Source: Cupriavidus pauculus (GTDB lineage: Bacteria > Pseudomonadota > Gammaproteobacteria > Burkholderiales > Burkholderiaceae). Taken from it: a stretch of 64,000 bases of DNA. Below, piece after piece: positions 8,517 through 17,539 of the stretch. The position numbers and the translations under genes were made by a program. The stretch's first letter is position 1, and each line of letters opens with the position of its first letter. The notes under the pieces were generated by a model. It did not search any database. It saw nothing but the letters and a program-made list of their open reading frames with translations, and was not told the DNA's origin. The stretch is from the NCBI RefSeq assembly GCF_002858765.1, contig NZ_PJRP01000008.1:238019-302018 (forward strand). Reading direction: 5' to 3'.

Positions 8517-9581
8517 TCAGGCCGCCAGCGCGGCATCCAGCGACGCCTGCAGCACGGCGCCGTCGAGTTCCTGGCCGATCAGCACCACGCGCGTGCCCTG
8601 CGGCTCGCCGGCACGCCACGCGCGATCGAAATAGCTGTCGAAGCGCTGACCCACGCCATGCAGCACCAGCCGCATGGCCTTGCCCGGCAGCGTGGCAAAG
8701 CCCTTCACGCGATAGATCGTGTGCGCGGCCACCAGCTTCTGCAGCGCGGCCACCAGCGCATCGCGGTCTACGGTGCCGGCCTGCACTACCACCGAATCGA
8801 ACTCGTCGTGATGGTGATCGGCGTGGTCGGGGTCATCGGCGCTGCCGTGATGATCGACGCGCAGGTGAATCGTGTCTTCCGACGCGCGCTGCAGGCCCAG
8901 CAGCATGCTCACGTCCAGCTTGCCGGCCTGCGCGGGCACGATCTTGACCTCCGCCGGAATCTCCGGCCGCACCAGCGCTTCCACGCTGGCGATCTGCGCG
9001 GCGTCCATCAGGTCGGTCTTGTTCAGGATCACCAGGTCGGCGCTGGCCAGCTGGTCTTCAAACAGTTCATGCAGCGGCGACTCGTGGTCCAGGTTCGGAT
9101 CGGCCCGGCGTTGCGCATCAACCGCCACCGGATTCGCGGCGAACTGGCCGGCCGCCGCCGCGGGGCCATCGACCACGGTCACCACGGAATCCACCGTGAA
9201 CGCATTGCGGATGCTGGGCCAGTGGAAGGCCTGCACCAGCGGCTTGGGCAGGGCCAGGCCAGACGTTTCGATCAGCACGTGATCGATCTGGTCGCGGCGC
9301 TCCAGCAACTGTTCCATGACCGGGAAGAACTCCTCCTGCACGGTGCAGCACAGGCAGCCGTTGGCCAGCTCGTACAGCTGGCCCGTGGGCTCGCCCGCGT
9401 CGTCGCAGCCGATACCGCATCCCTTCAGGATTTCGCCGTCGATGCCCAGTTCGCCAAACTCGTTGACGATCACCGCGATGCGGCGGCCGTTGGCGTTGTC
9501 GAGGATATGGCGCAGCAGCGTGGTCTTGCCGCTGCCAAGGAAGCCCGTAACGATGGTGGCCGGAATCTTGGAGGTTTGCAT
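8517..9581 (-). CDS. cobW: CobW-type GTPase metallochaperone
   Basis: A COG0523/CobW protein of 354 residues from the ATG at 9581. It has Walker A GFLGSGKT at residues 13-20, the NEFGELGIDGE switch, the metal-binding CxCC motif in NGCLCC, and NKTD for guanine recognition. A His/Asp-rich stretch before the C-terminal CobW_C domain (HH, HADHHHDE) would add metal ligands. Such proteins deliver metal in a GTP-dependent way; the place between two CobN genes points to cobalt delivery to the chelatase. The frame is open upstream to 10568, but that part is the reverse frame of the CobN-like gene and is not coding. Confidence 0.92.
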   Translation of the reverse strand: MQTSKIPATIVTGFLGSGKTTLLRHILDNANGRRIAVIVNEFGELGIDGEILKGCGIGCDDAGEPTGQLYELANGCLCCTVQEEFFPVMEQLLERRDQIDHVLIETSGLALPKPLVQAFHWPSIRNAFTVDSVVTVVDGPAAAAGQFAANPVAVDAQRRADPNLDHESPLHELFEDQLASADLVILNKTDLMDAAQIASVEALVRPEIPAEVKIVPAQAGKLDVSMLLGLQRASEDTIHLRVDHHGSADDPDHADHHHDEFDSVVVQAGTVDRDALVAALQKLVAAHTIYRVKGFATLPGKAMRLVLHGVGQRFDSYFDRAWRAGEPQGTRVVLIGQELDGAVLQASLDAALAA

Positions 9582-9732
9582 GCGGAGGCTCGGACGGAAT
9601 TTGCGAAGGCGATCAGGATACGGAGATCCGAAGGGGCTGTCTATTTGCGTGTGGCGATGGGCTGCGCCTTCTCCTGCCTGCTGGAGAGGCCCAGCGATGC
9701 AATCCACGACGGTTGCGACTTGATTCGCCGCG

Positions 9733-9784
9733 CCCTCTCCCCCAGCCCCTCTCCCGCGCGCGGGAGAGGGGCTGGGGGAGAGGG
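9733..9784. repeat. 52-bp perfect palindrome (REP-like)
   Basis: Two exact 26-base arms meet at CGCG with no loop base left over. The left arm is a pyrimidine-rich CCCTCTCCCCCAGCCCCT run and the right arm its complement. It lies between the CobN-like stop (9803) and the cobW start. Repeats of this composition are common between genes in Burkholderiales and Xanthomonadales. As RNA it would fold into one very stable hairpin, which could stop transcription or protect the upstream mRNA end. Confidence 0.85.
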
Positions 9785-9802
9785 GGAGCGCATCCCCCTC
9801 CA

Positions 9803-12800
9803 TCAACGTCTCGCCCTGCGCCAACCGGCGTAGGCACCCGCGCCGATGGTCAGCGCCGCCAGCATCAGCGCGAGCGTCAGGTGACGGGCGCGTTCCGCCG
9901 GGGCCGCTGCCACCGGCATGGCCTGCGGCGCCAGCCGCTGACCGGTCACGTGTTCCGTGTCGGCCTGTGCGATTGCCGGCCCCGGCAGAGGAGCAGGCGC
10001 GACAGGGGCGGCAGGCTCCTGACGCACCGGCGCGGCCTTCGGCGCCGATGGCGTGGATCGCACCCCCTTTGTGCCCTGCCCGGCCGGCCCCACCACCGCA
10101 TCGGCCAATTCGCGGCCCAGCGCCTTCATGTCGATGCGCGCGGCCTTGCCCTGTCGTGCGATATGCGCCATCAGCACCGGGTTGCCGCAGGTGTTGGCCG
10201 TGCAGGACAGCCCGTCGCGCCGCACGCTTTCCGCGTACTGGCGCAGCAGTTCGCGACGCTCGGCATCGGTAAAGCGGTAACTGCCCTGGCGGTCCACTTC
10301 GAGCAGGCGCGCCAGGATGCCCTGTTGCGCGTGCGGATTGTTCGCGCGGAAGAACGCATCCATGTCCATGCCGAGCTTGTCGGCCACATAGACGTCGTAG
10401 GTCCGTTGCCAGAACGCGCCGGGCATCTGCTCGGGCACCGTGGCCTGAAAGCCGTACAGGTGCTCCACTTCCTTGTACATCTCGCGGGCACCCGCATAGC
10501 CCGAGCGCTGCATCGCGCCGATCCACTTCGGATTCCACTGCCGCGCATTGAGTTCGGAAGCCAGCCACGTGCGCGCGTCCACGGTCTGCGTTTCGCCCGC
10601 GCGGCGCAGGTTATGCAGCCAGAGCGGCGGCGCCGTGCCGCTGACCGCCCGCGTGGCGGCCGTCAGCCCGCCCGCGTACTGGTAGGTGTCGTCGTTGTCC
10701 AGCGCCCCGTAGAGCGTGCTGGTGCGCGAGAACAGCACCGCCTGGTTCGATTTCAGGTGGGTGGCCAGCGCCGCCGGCGCCGATTCGCCCCAGCCATCGG
10801 CCGAATAGGCAAAGTTCATATAGCGCAGGTACTGCCGGGCCAGGCCGTCAGGCGGCCCCTGGGCGTCGCGGCTCTGCTCGACCATCTGCTGCACGCCGAT
10901 CGCGTAATTGCCCGGCTTGGCGGCGAATACGCGCGCCCTCGCCAGCCTGCCGGCCTGTTCCGGGTCGACCCCCTGCCGGGCCAACTCCGCTGTCACGTCC
11001 CGATCATGGCGGCTAATTGCATTATTGCCAGCGGCGGCGGCCAGGCGAGCGGCCTTGTCCAGCAGCGCGATCTTGTCGCCAAACCCGTCGCGGTAGATGC
11101 CGGACGTCGTCAGCAGCACGTTCACGCGCGGCCGGCCCAGCTCGGCGTCGGGAATCAGCCGCACATCCTCGACATTGCCGCGCGCATTCCAGACCGGTTC
11201 CACCCCCATCAGGTACAGCGCCTCGGCTTCCATCGCGCCCTGATGGCGTTCGGTCTCGCCATACCAGAGCACCATCGACACCGACTCCGGCCATTTGCCG
11301 TGTTCGCGCCGAAAGCGCTCCAGTGTCTGTCCGGCCATCGTCTTGCCCAGCGCCCAGGCGGCGCGCGTGGGAATCCGGGCCCCGTCGAAGGCGTGCAGGT
11401 TGCGCCCCGTGGGCAAGCTGTCCGGAACCCGCACGGGGTCGCCCAGCGGCCCGCTGGTCAGGTAGCGGCCAGCCAGCACGGTGATCAGTCCATCCAGTTC
11501 CGACTGGGGCGATGCACGCAGATCCGCCAGCCATTGCCGGCCGGCCTCCAGCGCGCGGCGCACATCGTCGCTGGCGCCTGCCGGCAGGGCCGGTGGGCGG
11601 CCCGCTACCAGATCGGCGGCCCAGGCATGCAACTGCGCCGCATCGGCCTGGGTCCGGGTGCCCAGCATCATGGCCAGCGCGTCGATCTGGTCGGCTTGCG
11701 CCGGCATCTGACCCAGCACATGGATGCCCAGCGGCATCGGCTCGGCTTCCACCTTGTGCAGGAAGGCATGCACGACCGGCTCGATGGTGTCCCACGGGGC
11801 GTTGGCGTCCAGCCCCAGTTGCTGGTCAAGCTTCAGTGTCCGGATCTGTTCCAGCGCCTGCTTCCGGTACTGCGCCGACAACTCGGGCGCGCTGTCTTGC
11901 GTGGCATCGGCCTGTTCGATCGCTTCGTCCAGCGACGCCAGCACCGGCGGCTGCCCGGCGGCGGCCAGCAGCGGCGCCAGGTGACTCACCAGCACCGCCG
12001 CGTTGCGGCGCTTGGCCTGGATGGCCTCGCCACCGCCATCCTGGATATAGACATAGGCATTCGGCAGATCGCCAAGCAGGACTTCAGACGCATCGTCGCC
12101 AGACTGCCCCACCTGCTTGCCCGGCAGCCATTCGAGCGTGCCGTGCCGCCCCACATGCACTACGGCGTCGGCGCCAAACGCATGGCGATACCACAGGTAG
12201 GCGGCCACATAGGAATGCGGCGGGGGCGTGATGGTGTCGTGCGCGGCATCCGTCGCCCTGTCGAAGGTGGATCGCAGCGGTTGAGGGCCGATGAAGACAT
12301 TGCCGAAGAACAGCCCCGGCACCACGAAGGCCGGGGCGCCGTTGGCATCGCGCGCGAGCATCAGCGGATTGCGTTCCGGCGGGCCCCAGGCGCGCAAGAC
12401 CGACTCGCGGAACGGCGCGGGCAAGGCGTCGAACCATCGGCGGTATTGCGCCAGCGGCACCAGCTTGACGTGTCCGGCGCGGACCATGCGGTCAAGCTCG
12501 CCGGGCGACCACGTTTCCACATTGCGGCCGTTGGCTTCCAGCAGCGCGGTCAGCGTGGCGGTGTCGGGCATGTCGCGCCCGGTGTCGTAACCCGCCGCCT
12601 GCAGCCGCCGAAGGATCTGCGCGAGTGTGGGCAGCGTGGCCAGGTAGCTCGCGCCAATATTGCCCCGCCCCGGCGGATTGTTGTAGTAGAGCACCGCCAC
12701 ATGCTTGCGCGCGGCCGGCTTGTCTTGCAGTGCGATCCAGCGCTGCACGCGCGCGACAATCGCGTCGACGCGCTCGGGCACGGCGGCGCTCGCCTTGGCA

Positions 12801-13912
12801 CCGTCGCGATCTTCCTGCGTGGCAAACAGCACCGGCTCGGTGGCCCCGCTGCGTTCGGGCGCACCCAGCAACAGCGGCAGCCGCTCGCCGGCAATGCCGC
12901 GCACGTCGCCATGCCAGGCCGCGGCGCTGTCACGCGTGGCAATCAGGTTGATGGTATGCAGGCCGTGGCGCGCCAGCCAATCCTTGTCCTCGGCGCGCGG
13001 AATCGTCAGGTTCAGGGCCAGCAGCGCGCGCAAGGGCGTGGCGCCGTCCTGCGTCAGCAAGGCATCGAGCCCCGACACCGGCCAGCCAAACACCGGCACG
13101 GCGCCGATGCCCTGCCGCTCCAGCGCATTCACCAAGGCATCCACATGGGCCAGATCGCGCTGGCGGTAGAGGGTGGCGTAGAACGAAATGCCGACCAGCG
13201 GTGCATCGGCGCGCATATGGCCCGTCGACCGATACCAGCGCAGGTAAGCGGCCAGCGACGCGAATGGTTGCGGTGCACGCGGATGGTAGATGCCGGCGGC
13301 GGGTGCGGGCCTGACCGGCGGCACGGCGATCGGTGTCACACCGGCGGCGCGCTGACGTGCGGCGACGGCCGCCGCGAGAGCCGCTGCCAGGTTGTCGACA
13401 CCTCCCGCTTCCCAATAAGGCTGGACGGCGGCATTCAGCGCGGCGTCGGTGTGGATGCGCCATGCCGCTTCGGCCACGTCGGCGGGCACGGCCGATACCA
13501 GCGCGCCGCGCGCCTGCGCCCGCTGCACGCCCGGCGCCATCTGGCGCAGCACCGCAGCGGGCACGAACCACGCCTGGATGACGTCGGCCCGCGCCAGCGC
13601 GCCGGCATCGGGCGCGGTCGTCGCGAAGGTGAATTCGGCGACATCGTTGCCATGCGCGGCGCGGAATGCGTCGGCCGCGGCTGGCAGCAGGTGCGTTTGC
13701 GATGCCACGACCAGCACGCGCACCGGTGCCCCCCACGCCAGGATCGGCAGGATCAGGCACAGGCCAAAAATGTAGGGCAGCAGGCGCCGCCAGGCGGCAG
13801 GAATCGCGGACACGTCAGAAGCGGACTGGGAAGGCTTGAAGAGGGGCGAGAGAAGCGGCGCAAAAGGGACGCCGGCGCGGCATTTTAACCGCCAGGCAGG
13901 CCCGACCGTCAT
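9803..13912 (-). CDS. CobN-like chelatase with signal peptide and C-terminal membrane anchor
   Basis: A full-length CobN-family protein (up to 1369 residues). It keeps the core signature (HVGRHGTLEWLPGK, LPTGRNLHAF, NPKWIGAMQRSGYAGA) but differs from true CobN at both ends. The N-terminus has an RR-containing hydrophobic segment ending AWGA, a likely signal peptide or anchor. After the chelatase domain comes a Pro/Ala-rich linker of about 80 residues, one transmembrane helix (about the last 26 residues) and a basic RRARR tail. The chelatase domain therefore probably faces the periplasm. The start is unsure: ATG at 13912, or GTG at 13813, which places the signal near the N-terminus. CobN-type proteins outside cobalamin synthesis include HmuS, a membrane-linked tetrapyrrole dechelatase of haem-uptake loci. 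Substrate here unknown. It is the first gene of the cobW-cobN-chlI/D run. Confidence 0.85.
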   Translation of the reverse strand: MTVGPAWRLKCRAGVPFAPLLSPLFKPSQSASDVSAIPAAWRRLLPYIFGLCLILPILAWGAPVRVLVVASQTHLLPAAADAFRAAHGNDVAEFTFATTAPDAGALARADVIQAWFVPAAVLRQMAPGVQRAQARGALVSAVPADVAEAAWRIHTDAALNAAVQPYWEAGGVDNLAAALAAAVAARQRAAGVTPIAVPPVRPAPAAGIYHPRAPQPFASLAAYLRWYRSTGHMRADAPLVGISFYATLYRQRDLAHVDALVNALERQGIGAVPVFGWPVSGLDALLTQDGATPLRALLALNLTIPRAEDKDWLARHGLHTINLIATRDSAAAWHGDVRGIAGERLPLLLGAPERSGATEPVLFATQEDRDGAKASAAVPERVDAIVARVQRWIALQDKPAARKHVAVLYYNNPPGRGNIGASYLATLPTLAQILRRLQAAGYDTGRDMPDTATLTALLEANGRNVETWSPGELDRMVRAGHVKLVPLAQYRRWFDALPAPFRESVLRAWGPPERNPLMLARDANGAPAFVVPGLFFGNVFIGPQPLRSTFDRATDAAHDTITPPPHSYVAAYLWYRHAFGADAVVHVGRHGTLEWLPGKQVGQSGDDASEVLLGDLPNAYVYIQDGGGEAIQAKRRNAAVLVSHLAPLLAAAGQPPVLASLDEAIEQADATQDSAPELSAQYRKQALEQIRTLKLDQQLGLDANAPWDTIEPVVHAFLHKVEAEPMPLGIHVLGQMPAQADQIDALAMMLGTRTQADAAQLHAWAADLVAGRPPALPAGASDDVRRALEAGRQWLADLRASPQSELDGLITVLAGRYLTSGPLGDPVRVPDSLPTGRNLHAFDGARIPTRAAWALGKTMAGQTLERFRREHGKWPESVSMVLWYGETERHQGAMEAEALYLMGVEPVWNARGNVEDVRLIPDAELGRPRVNVLLTTSGIYRDGFGDKIALLDKAARLAAAAGNNAISRHDRDVTAELARQGVDPEQAGRLARARVFAAKPGNYAIGVQQMVEQSRDAQGPPDGLARQYLRYMNFAYSADGWGESAPAALATHLKSNQAVLFSRTSTLYGALDNDDTYQYAGGLTAATRAVSGTAPPLWLHNLRRAGETQTVDARTWLASELNARQWNPKWIGAMQRSGYAGAREMYKEVEHLYGFQATVPEQMPGAFWQRTYDVYVADKLGMDMDAFFRANNPHAQQGILARLLEVDRQGSYRFTDAERRELLRQYAESVRRDGLSCTANTCGNPVLMAHIARQGKAARIDMKALGRELADAVVGPAGQGTKGVRSTPSAPKAAPVRQEPAAPVAPAPLPGPAIAQADTEHVTGQRLAPQAMPVAAAPAERARHLTLALMLAALTIGAGAYAGWRRARR

Positions 13913-14085
13913 ACCGCTGTGATGCAGCGGCCATCGGTACCGGGCCGGGTCTGCCCGCGCTGTTGCACGAGGCTGACGCTATGTGGTTTTTTTACCGACG
14001 GCAGATTTTTGCCATGTCCACCGCCGATAACGTTTTCAAACGGCAGCTTTCGCCACAATCTGCAAGTTCGCCGCAAGGTCCGATG

Positions 14086-14129
14086 TAAAAAAGACAAAGC
14101 CGGGACGTGCCCCAAGGCAGTTCCCGGCT
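14086..14129 (-). terminator. Intrinsic terminator in the CobN-like leader
   Basis: Stem AGCCGGGA/TCCCGGCT (eight pairs) followed on the minus strand by TTTGTCTTTTTT. It is followed within about 175-275 bases by the CobN-like gene on the same strand, and no minus-strand gene precedes it. It is therefore either an attenuator of that gene or the end of a small RNA. Confidence 0.7.
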
Positions 14130-14211
14130 GATGGGCGGTAAATCTACCCCACCATTCGGGTGACGGCAATCATTCTTGTGGGCGACCCCACATGATCCAT
14201 GGTGACCCATC
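14130..14211 (-). ncRNA. Candidate structured leader RNA (multi-stem junction)
   Basis: On the minus strand GATGGG (14211-14206) can pair with CCCATC (14135-14130), closing a junction that holds three hairpins: TGTGGG/CCCACA with loop GTCG (14177-14192), CACC/GGTG (14150-14162) and GGTA/TACC (14137-14148). The terminator follows at once. It starts about 14 bases after the predicted transcription start. No B12-box was found, so it is not a standard cobalamin riboswitch. It could be another riboswitch class, an attenuator, or a stand-alone small RNA of about 140 bases. No other gene occupies 13913-14307. Confidence 0.4.
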
Positions 14212-14231
14212 GTGTACCTTGCGCCGGATCG

Positions 14232-14261
14232 TCTATATTTGACCGCATGGCGCGCACACAA
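14232..14261 (-). promoter_or_regulatory. Sigma-70-like promoter for the CobN-like leader
   Basis: Minus-strand TTGTGT (14261-14256), an 18-base spacer, then TATAGA (14237-14232). The start of transcription would be near 14225. The plus strand here also faces the small gene at 14308. Confidence 0.4.
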
Positions 14262-14307
14262 CCGAAACGACTCACCAGCCGTACGACAGCCCCGGGAGGT
14301 AACTGCC

Positions 14308-14610
14308 ATGCGTTCGCTTGCAAACTTGTTCAGTCCGCCGACGCCAGAGAAAATCGCCGAGAAGGAACTGCAAGACATGAGGCTGACGCTTTTCCAGGCA
14401 GAACGTCGCCTGCTTGAAGCGCAGATGCAAGTCGATTACTACCGCAACATGATCGCCTTCCTCGAAGAGGTTCACGCCACCGGCGTGGAAGGCGTGGCGG
14501 ACCGGCGCTTTGCGGCGCCTCCGCAACCCGGCATGCCGCAACTGCAGGCGGCACCGGCCCGCAGCACGCCGGGCCTGGCCACGATTCCGATCGTCCCCTC
14601 GGCCGCCTGA
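14308..14610 (+). CDS. Conserved small coiled-coil protein
   Basis: A 100-residue protein from the ATG at 14308 behind a strong GGGAGGT ribosome site (14294-14300). Residues about 10-60 are charged and form a likely helical coiled coil (EKIAEKELQD through AQMQVDYYRNMIAFLEE); the last 40 residues are Pro/Ala-rich and probably disordered. There is no signal peptide or membrane segment. It looks like the short uncharacterised proteins seen next to housekeeping genes in Burkholderiales. Divergent from the CobN-like gene. Function unknown. Confidence 0.75.
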   Translation: MRSLANLFSPPTPEKIAEKELQDMRLTLFQAERRLLEAQMQVDYYRNMIAFLEEVHATGVEGVADRRFAAPPQPGMPQLQAAPARSTPGLATIPIVPSAA

Positions 14611-14697
14611 CGCCGCACCGAAGCCTGACAAGTCATCGCACGGACGCCTTGGCGCCCGTGCGATACTGGCCGCTTTCCCGCATCCACTGGAACGGCC

Positions 14698-15369
14698 ATG
14701 AGCTTGCTGCCCGCGATTGAAATCGAAACCGCCCCCCATCCGACCCACGCCGTGATCTGGATGCATGGGCTGGGCGCGGACGGCAGCGACTTCGTGCCCG
14801 TGGTGCCCGAACTGGGCCTGCCCGACACGCTGGCCGTGCGCTTTGTCTTCCCGCATGCCCCGGCCATTCCGGTGACCTGCAATGGCGGCTACGTCATGCC
14901 CGCCTGGTACGACATCTATTCGCTCGACGAAGCCAGCCGCAAGGCCGACGTGTCGGGCATCGAGCAGTCGCGCGACGCCATCCGCGCGCTGATCGATCGC
15001 GAAAACGCCCGTGGCATTCCTGCCGCGAACATCGTGCTGGCAGGGTTCTCGCAAGGCGGCGCCATCGCCTACACCACGGCCCTGACGCATCCGCGGGCAC
15101 TGGCCGGCGTAATCGCGCTGTCCACCTATATTCCGTCGCCCGAACTGATCGCGGCCGAAGCCACGCCGGCCAATGCCACCACGCCGATCTTCGCCGCCCA
15201 CGGCACGGCTGACGATGTGGTGCCGCCGAGCCTTGGCACCCGCGCCCGCGATTTCCTCACCGAACGGGGCCAGCCGGTCGCCTGGCATGCGTACGCCAAC
15301 ATGCCGCACTCGGTCTGCCTGGAAGAAATCGCCGATATCGGCGCATGGCTGCAGGCGCGCTTCGGCTGA
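14698..15369 (+). CDS. Carboxylesterase / phospholipase family hydrolase
   Basis: A 223-residue alpha/beta hydrolase of the phospholipase/carboxylesterase family (PF02230, EstB/acyl-protein-thioesterase-like). It shows WMHGLGADGSDF near residue 21, the nucleophile elbow GFSQGG, the acid in HGTADDVVPP and the base His in NMPHSV. Length and motif order match the family exactly. Known members split short-chain carboxyl esters or lysophospholipids in the cytoplasm. Start ATG at 14698. It is followed by a small gene on the same strand after 70 bp. Confidence 0.9.
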   Translation: MSLLPAIEIETAPHPTHAVIWMHGLGADGSDFVPVVPELGLPDTLAVRFVFPHAPAIPVTCNGGYVMPAWYDIYSLDEASRKADVSGIEQSRDAIRALIDRENARGIPAANIVLAGFSQGGAIAYTTALTHPRALAGVIALSTYIPSPELIAAEATPANATTPIFAAHGTADDVVPPSLGTRARDFLTERGQPVAWHAYANMPHSVCLEEIADIGAWLQARFG

Positions 15370-15439
15370 CAGGCCTTAACGGGGGTTGCGCCACCGGTTG
15401 CGTTACCATCGCGCGCCCCGCCATTCAGAATTTTCGCCA

Positions 15440-15811
15440 ATGATTCCCGCCTCGCCGCCGCCCCGCATCGACTTCAACACACGCAAGGCGCTGATGTTTG
15501 CGCTGATGGCCGAACGGCTATCCGCTTTCTATGAACACGGCCAATGGATGACCGAGGCACAGGGCGCCACGCTGGCCGGCAACTGGCTGTCACGCTCGAA
15601 GCTGCAACTGGCGCTGTCCGAGCGCCGCCTGCTATCGGACCTGAGCGACCAGCTGGCCCGCCAACTGGCCGCCACGCTGTCGCGCGAAGCCGGCCTGTAT
15701 GCGTCGCACGAGATGATGGAAGCCCTGGACCCCAACTACCAGTCAGCCTTCGCCCACGACATGCTGGACGAATGCGAACGGATGCTGCGGGAGAATGGGG
15801 TGGAGGAGTAA
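15440..15811 (+). CDS. Conserved small protein of unknown function
   Basis: A 123-residue, mostly helical and charged protein with no signal peptide or membrane segment. The ATG at 15440 is chosen because the open frame before it (from 15386) reads as non-coding. No enzyme motif is seen. It follows the esterase with the same polarity and may be co-transcribed. A 185-bp gap after it holds nothing that I can name. Confidence 0.7.
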   Translation: MIPASPPPRIDFNTRKALMFALMAERLSAFYEHGQWMTEAQGATLAGNWLSRSKLQLALSERRLLSDLSDQLARQLAATLSREAGLYASHEMMEALDPNYQSAFAHDMLDECERMLRENGVEE

Positions 15812-15995
15812 AGTTGCTTAATAGCAACCTTGAGCGCCATAGACGGCCGAATTACTGACTTTTATCCGCGTTTCAATGAGTTATCCAACTCAGGATAATT
15901 TCGGATAAAACGGATGCGCCAGGTTCAAGTCACTCAGCGACCAGGACGGCTGGCCGCCGTCCGAAGACTGAGCGCTCCTACCGCCCCTACCAACC

Positions 15996-17408
15996 CTACC
16001 GCGCCTGCACCGCCGCGCGTTTCACGCTTTTCGGGTTCAGTCGTTCGGCATCGAGGCGGCGGAACACCAGGGCCGAGAACAGCGTGATGATGCCCACCGA
16101 CAGGAATGCCAGGCGGTAGGCCGGCGCCGCGACACCGAATTTCACCGAGAACAGGCTCACGAGTCCGCCACCGATGGTGACGCCCAGGCCGATGGCCAGC
16201 ATCTGCACCATCGAGAATAGGCTGTTGCCGCTGCCGGCGTCCTCGCGCGTCAGCCCCTTCAGCGTCACGCTGTTCATCGCTGCGAACTGCATGGAATTGG
16301 CGGCGCCAAAGATCGCCAGTTGCACGATCGACATGGCCAGCGGCCAGCCCGGCGACATGGCCGAGAACGACGCGATGGAAGCCCCCACGATCACCGTGTT
16401 GACCAGCAGGAACGTATCGTAGCCGAAGCGGTTCACCATCGGCACGATCCAGCGCTTGGAGATCGTTCCGGCAATCGCCACCGGCAGCAGCATCATGCCC
16501 GAGTGCAGCGGCGAATAGCCAAGCTGCAGCTGGAACAGCAGCGGCAGCAGGAACGGCACCGCGCCCGATCCGATACGGCAGACCAGGTTGCCGATCAGGC
16601 CCACGCTGAAGTTGGGCTCGCGGAACAGCGCCAGCCGGAACAAAGGCGTGGCATGGCGGCGTGCATGCGGTATATAGAGCAGCGCGCTGCTGATGCTGAT
16701 GGCGGCCAGCAGGGCACTCCAAGCGCTATGCACGCCGTTTTCGAGCGCCAGCGAGAACGTGACCATGCATAGCGACAGCAGGCCGCAGCCGATCCAGTCG
16801 AACGGCGGCGCCTCGCCGGCCTCGCCCGCCGGCAGGTAGCGGCGCACCGCGAATAGCCCCACCAGGCCCACCGGCGCGTTGATCAGGAAGATCCAGTGCC
16901 ACGACGCGCTCTGCACCAGCCAGCCGCCCAGCACCGGGCCAAAGATCGGTCCCACCTGCCCGGCGATGGACACGAATGCCAGCGCGGCGATGTACTGCTC
17001 GCCCGGGATATTGCGCAGCACGGCCAGCCGGCCGATCGGCAGCAGCATCGAGCCGCCAACGCCCTGCAGCACCCGTGCAATGACCAGTTGCGTGAGCGTA
17101 TGGGCCGTGGCACAGAACACCGAACCCAGCACGAAGATCAGGATGGCGCTGAAGTAGACGCGCCGCGTGCCGAACTTGTCGGCCAACCAGCCCGATGCCG
17201 GCGTCAGCATCGCCATGGTCAGCGTATAGGCCACCACCACCGGTTTCAGGTCGAGCGGTCTTTCGCCCAGGCTGTGCGCCATCGACGGCAGCGCGGTATT
17301 GACGATCGTGGTGTCCAGCGTCTGCATGAAAAAGCCGGCGAAGACGATCCACAACATGGCCTTCTGGGAAAAGGCCGGGTTGGCGGCGGGGGCGGAGGCG
17401 GTATTCAT
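15996..17408 (-). CDS. MFS drug/H+ antiporter, DHA2 (EmrB/QacA) family
   Basis: A 470-residue transporter with 14 predicted membrane segments, the size and layout of the EmrB/QacA group. Motif A is seen as WLADKFGTRRVY after helix 2, motif C-like GPxxGGWL as GPVLGGWLVQ in helix 5, and an Asp in helix 1 (TLDTTIVNTALPSM) typical of DHA2 proteins. It should export lipophilic or cationic compounds using the proton gradient. The ATG at 17408 is preferred to the longer frame from 17483. It is transcribed divergently from a LysR regulator, its probable controller. No membrane-fusion partner is adjacent. Confidence 0.9.
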   Translation of the reverse strand: MNTASAPAANPAFSQKAMLWIVFAGFFMQTLDTTIVNTALPSMAHSLGERPLDLKPVVVAYTLTMAMLTPASGWLADKFGTRRVYFSAILIFVLGSVFCATAHTLTQLVIARVLQGVGGSMLLPIGRLAVLRNIPGEQYIAALAFVSIAGQVGPIFGPVLGGWLVQSASWHWIFLINAPVGLVGLFAVRRYLPAGEAGEAPPFDWIGCGLLSLCMVTFSLALENGVHSAWSALLAAISISSALLYIPHARRHATPLFRLALFREPNFSVGLIGNLVCRIGSGAVPFLLPLLFQLQLGYSPLHSGMMLLPVAIAGTISKRWIVPMVNRFGYDTFLLVNTVIVGASIASFSAMSPGWPLAMSIVQLAIFGAANSMQFAAMNSVTLKGLTREDAGSGNSLFSMVQMLAIGLGVTIGGGLVSLFSVKFGVAAPAYRLAFLSVGIITLFSALVFRRLDAERLNPKSVKRAAVQAR

Positions 17409-17511
17409 TCGGGAAAATCCAGCGGTAATGCCTGTCCGGGGAAACCCGGACCGTGCAAGCATGGTACGCACCCGGCACCCCATCGGGAACCCCTCTGCCT
17501 TTATTGACTGC

Positions 17512-17528
17512 CATTGGAAAATCCGATG
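17512..17528. promoter_or_regulatory. Possible LysR operator
   Basis: An imperfect palindrome CATTGG-AAAAT-CCGATG just upstream of the LysR start (17540) and about 105 bp upstream of the transporter start. Position and size fit an autoregulatory LysR recognition site, but one base in each arm does not pair. Confidence 0.35.
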
Positions 17529-17539
17529 ACAATGCCGCG

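Noticed and set aside
8488..8619. An N-terminal extension of CobN
   Set aside because: It overlaps cobW in another frame and the normal CobN N-terminus begins at 8487.
9713..13888. A 1391-codon open frame on the plus strand
   Set aside because: It is fully antisense to the CobN-like gene, which has clear family motifs. Its own translation is Arg/His/Gln-rich with no motif, as expected from high third-position GC.
13909..14169. An 86-codon minus-strand frame in the CobN-like leader
   Set aside because: It covers the terminator stem and its T-run, and has no ribosome site.
13913..14307. A cobalamin riboswitch before the chelatase operon
   Set aside because: The B12-box and the family's kissing-loop core could not be found on either strand; only an unrelated structured leader was seen.
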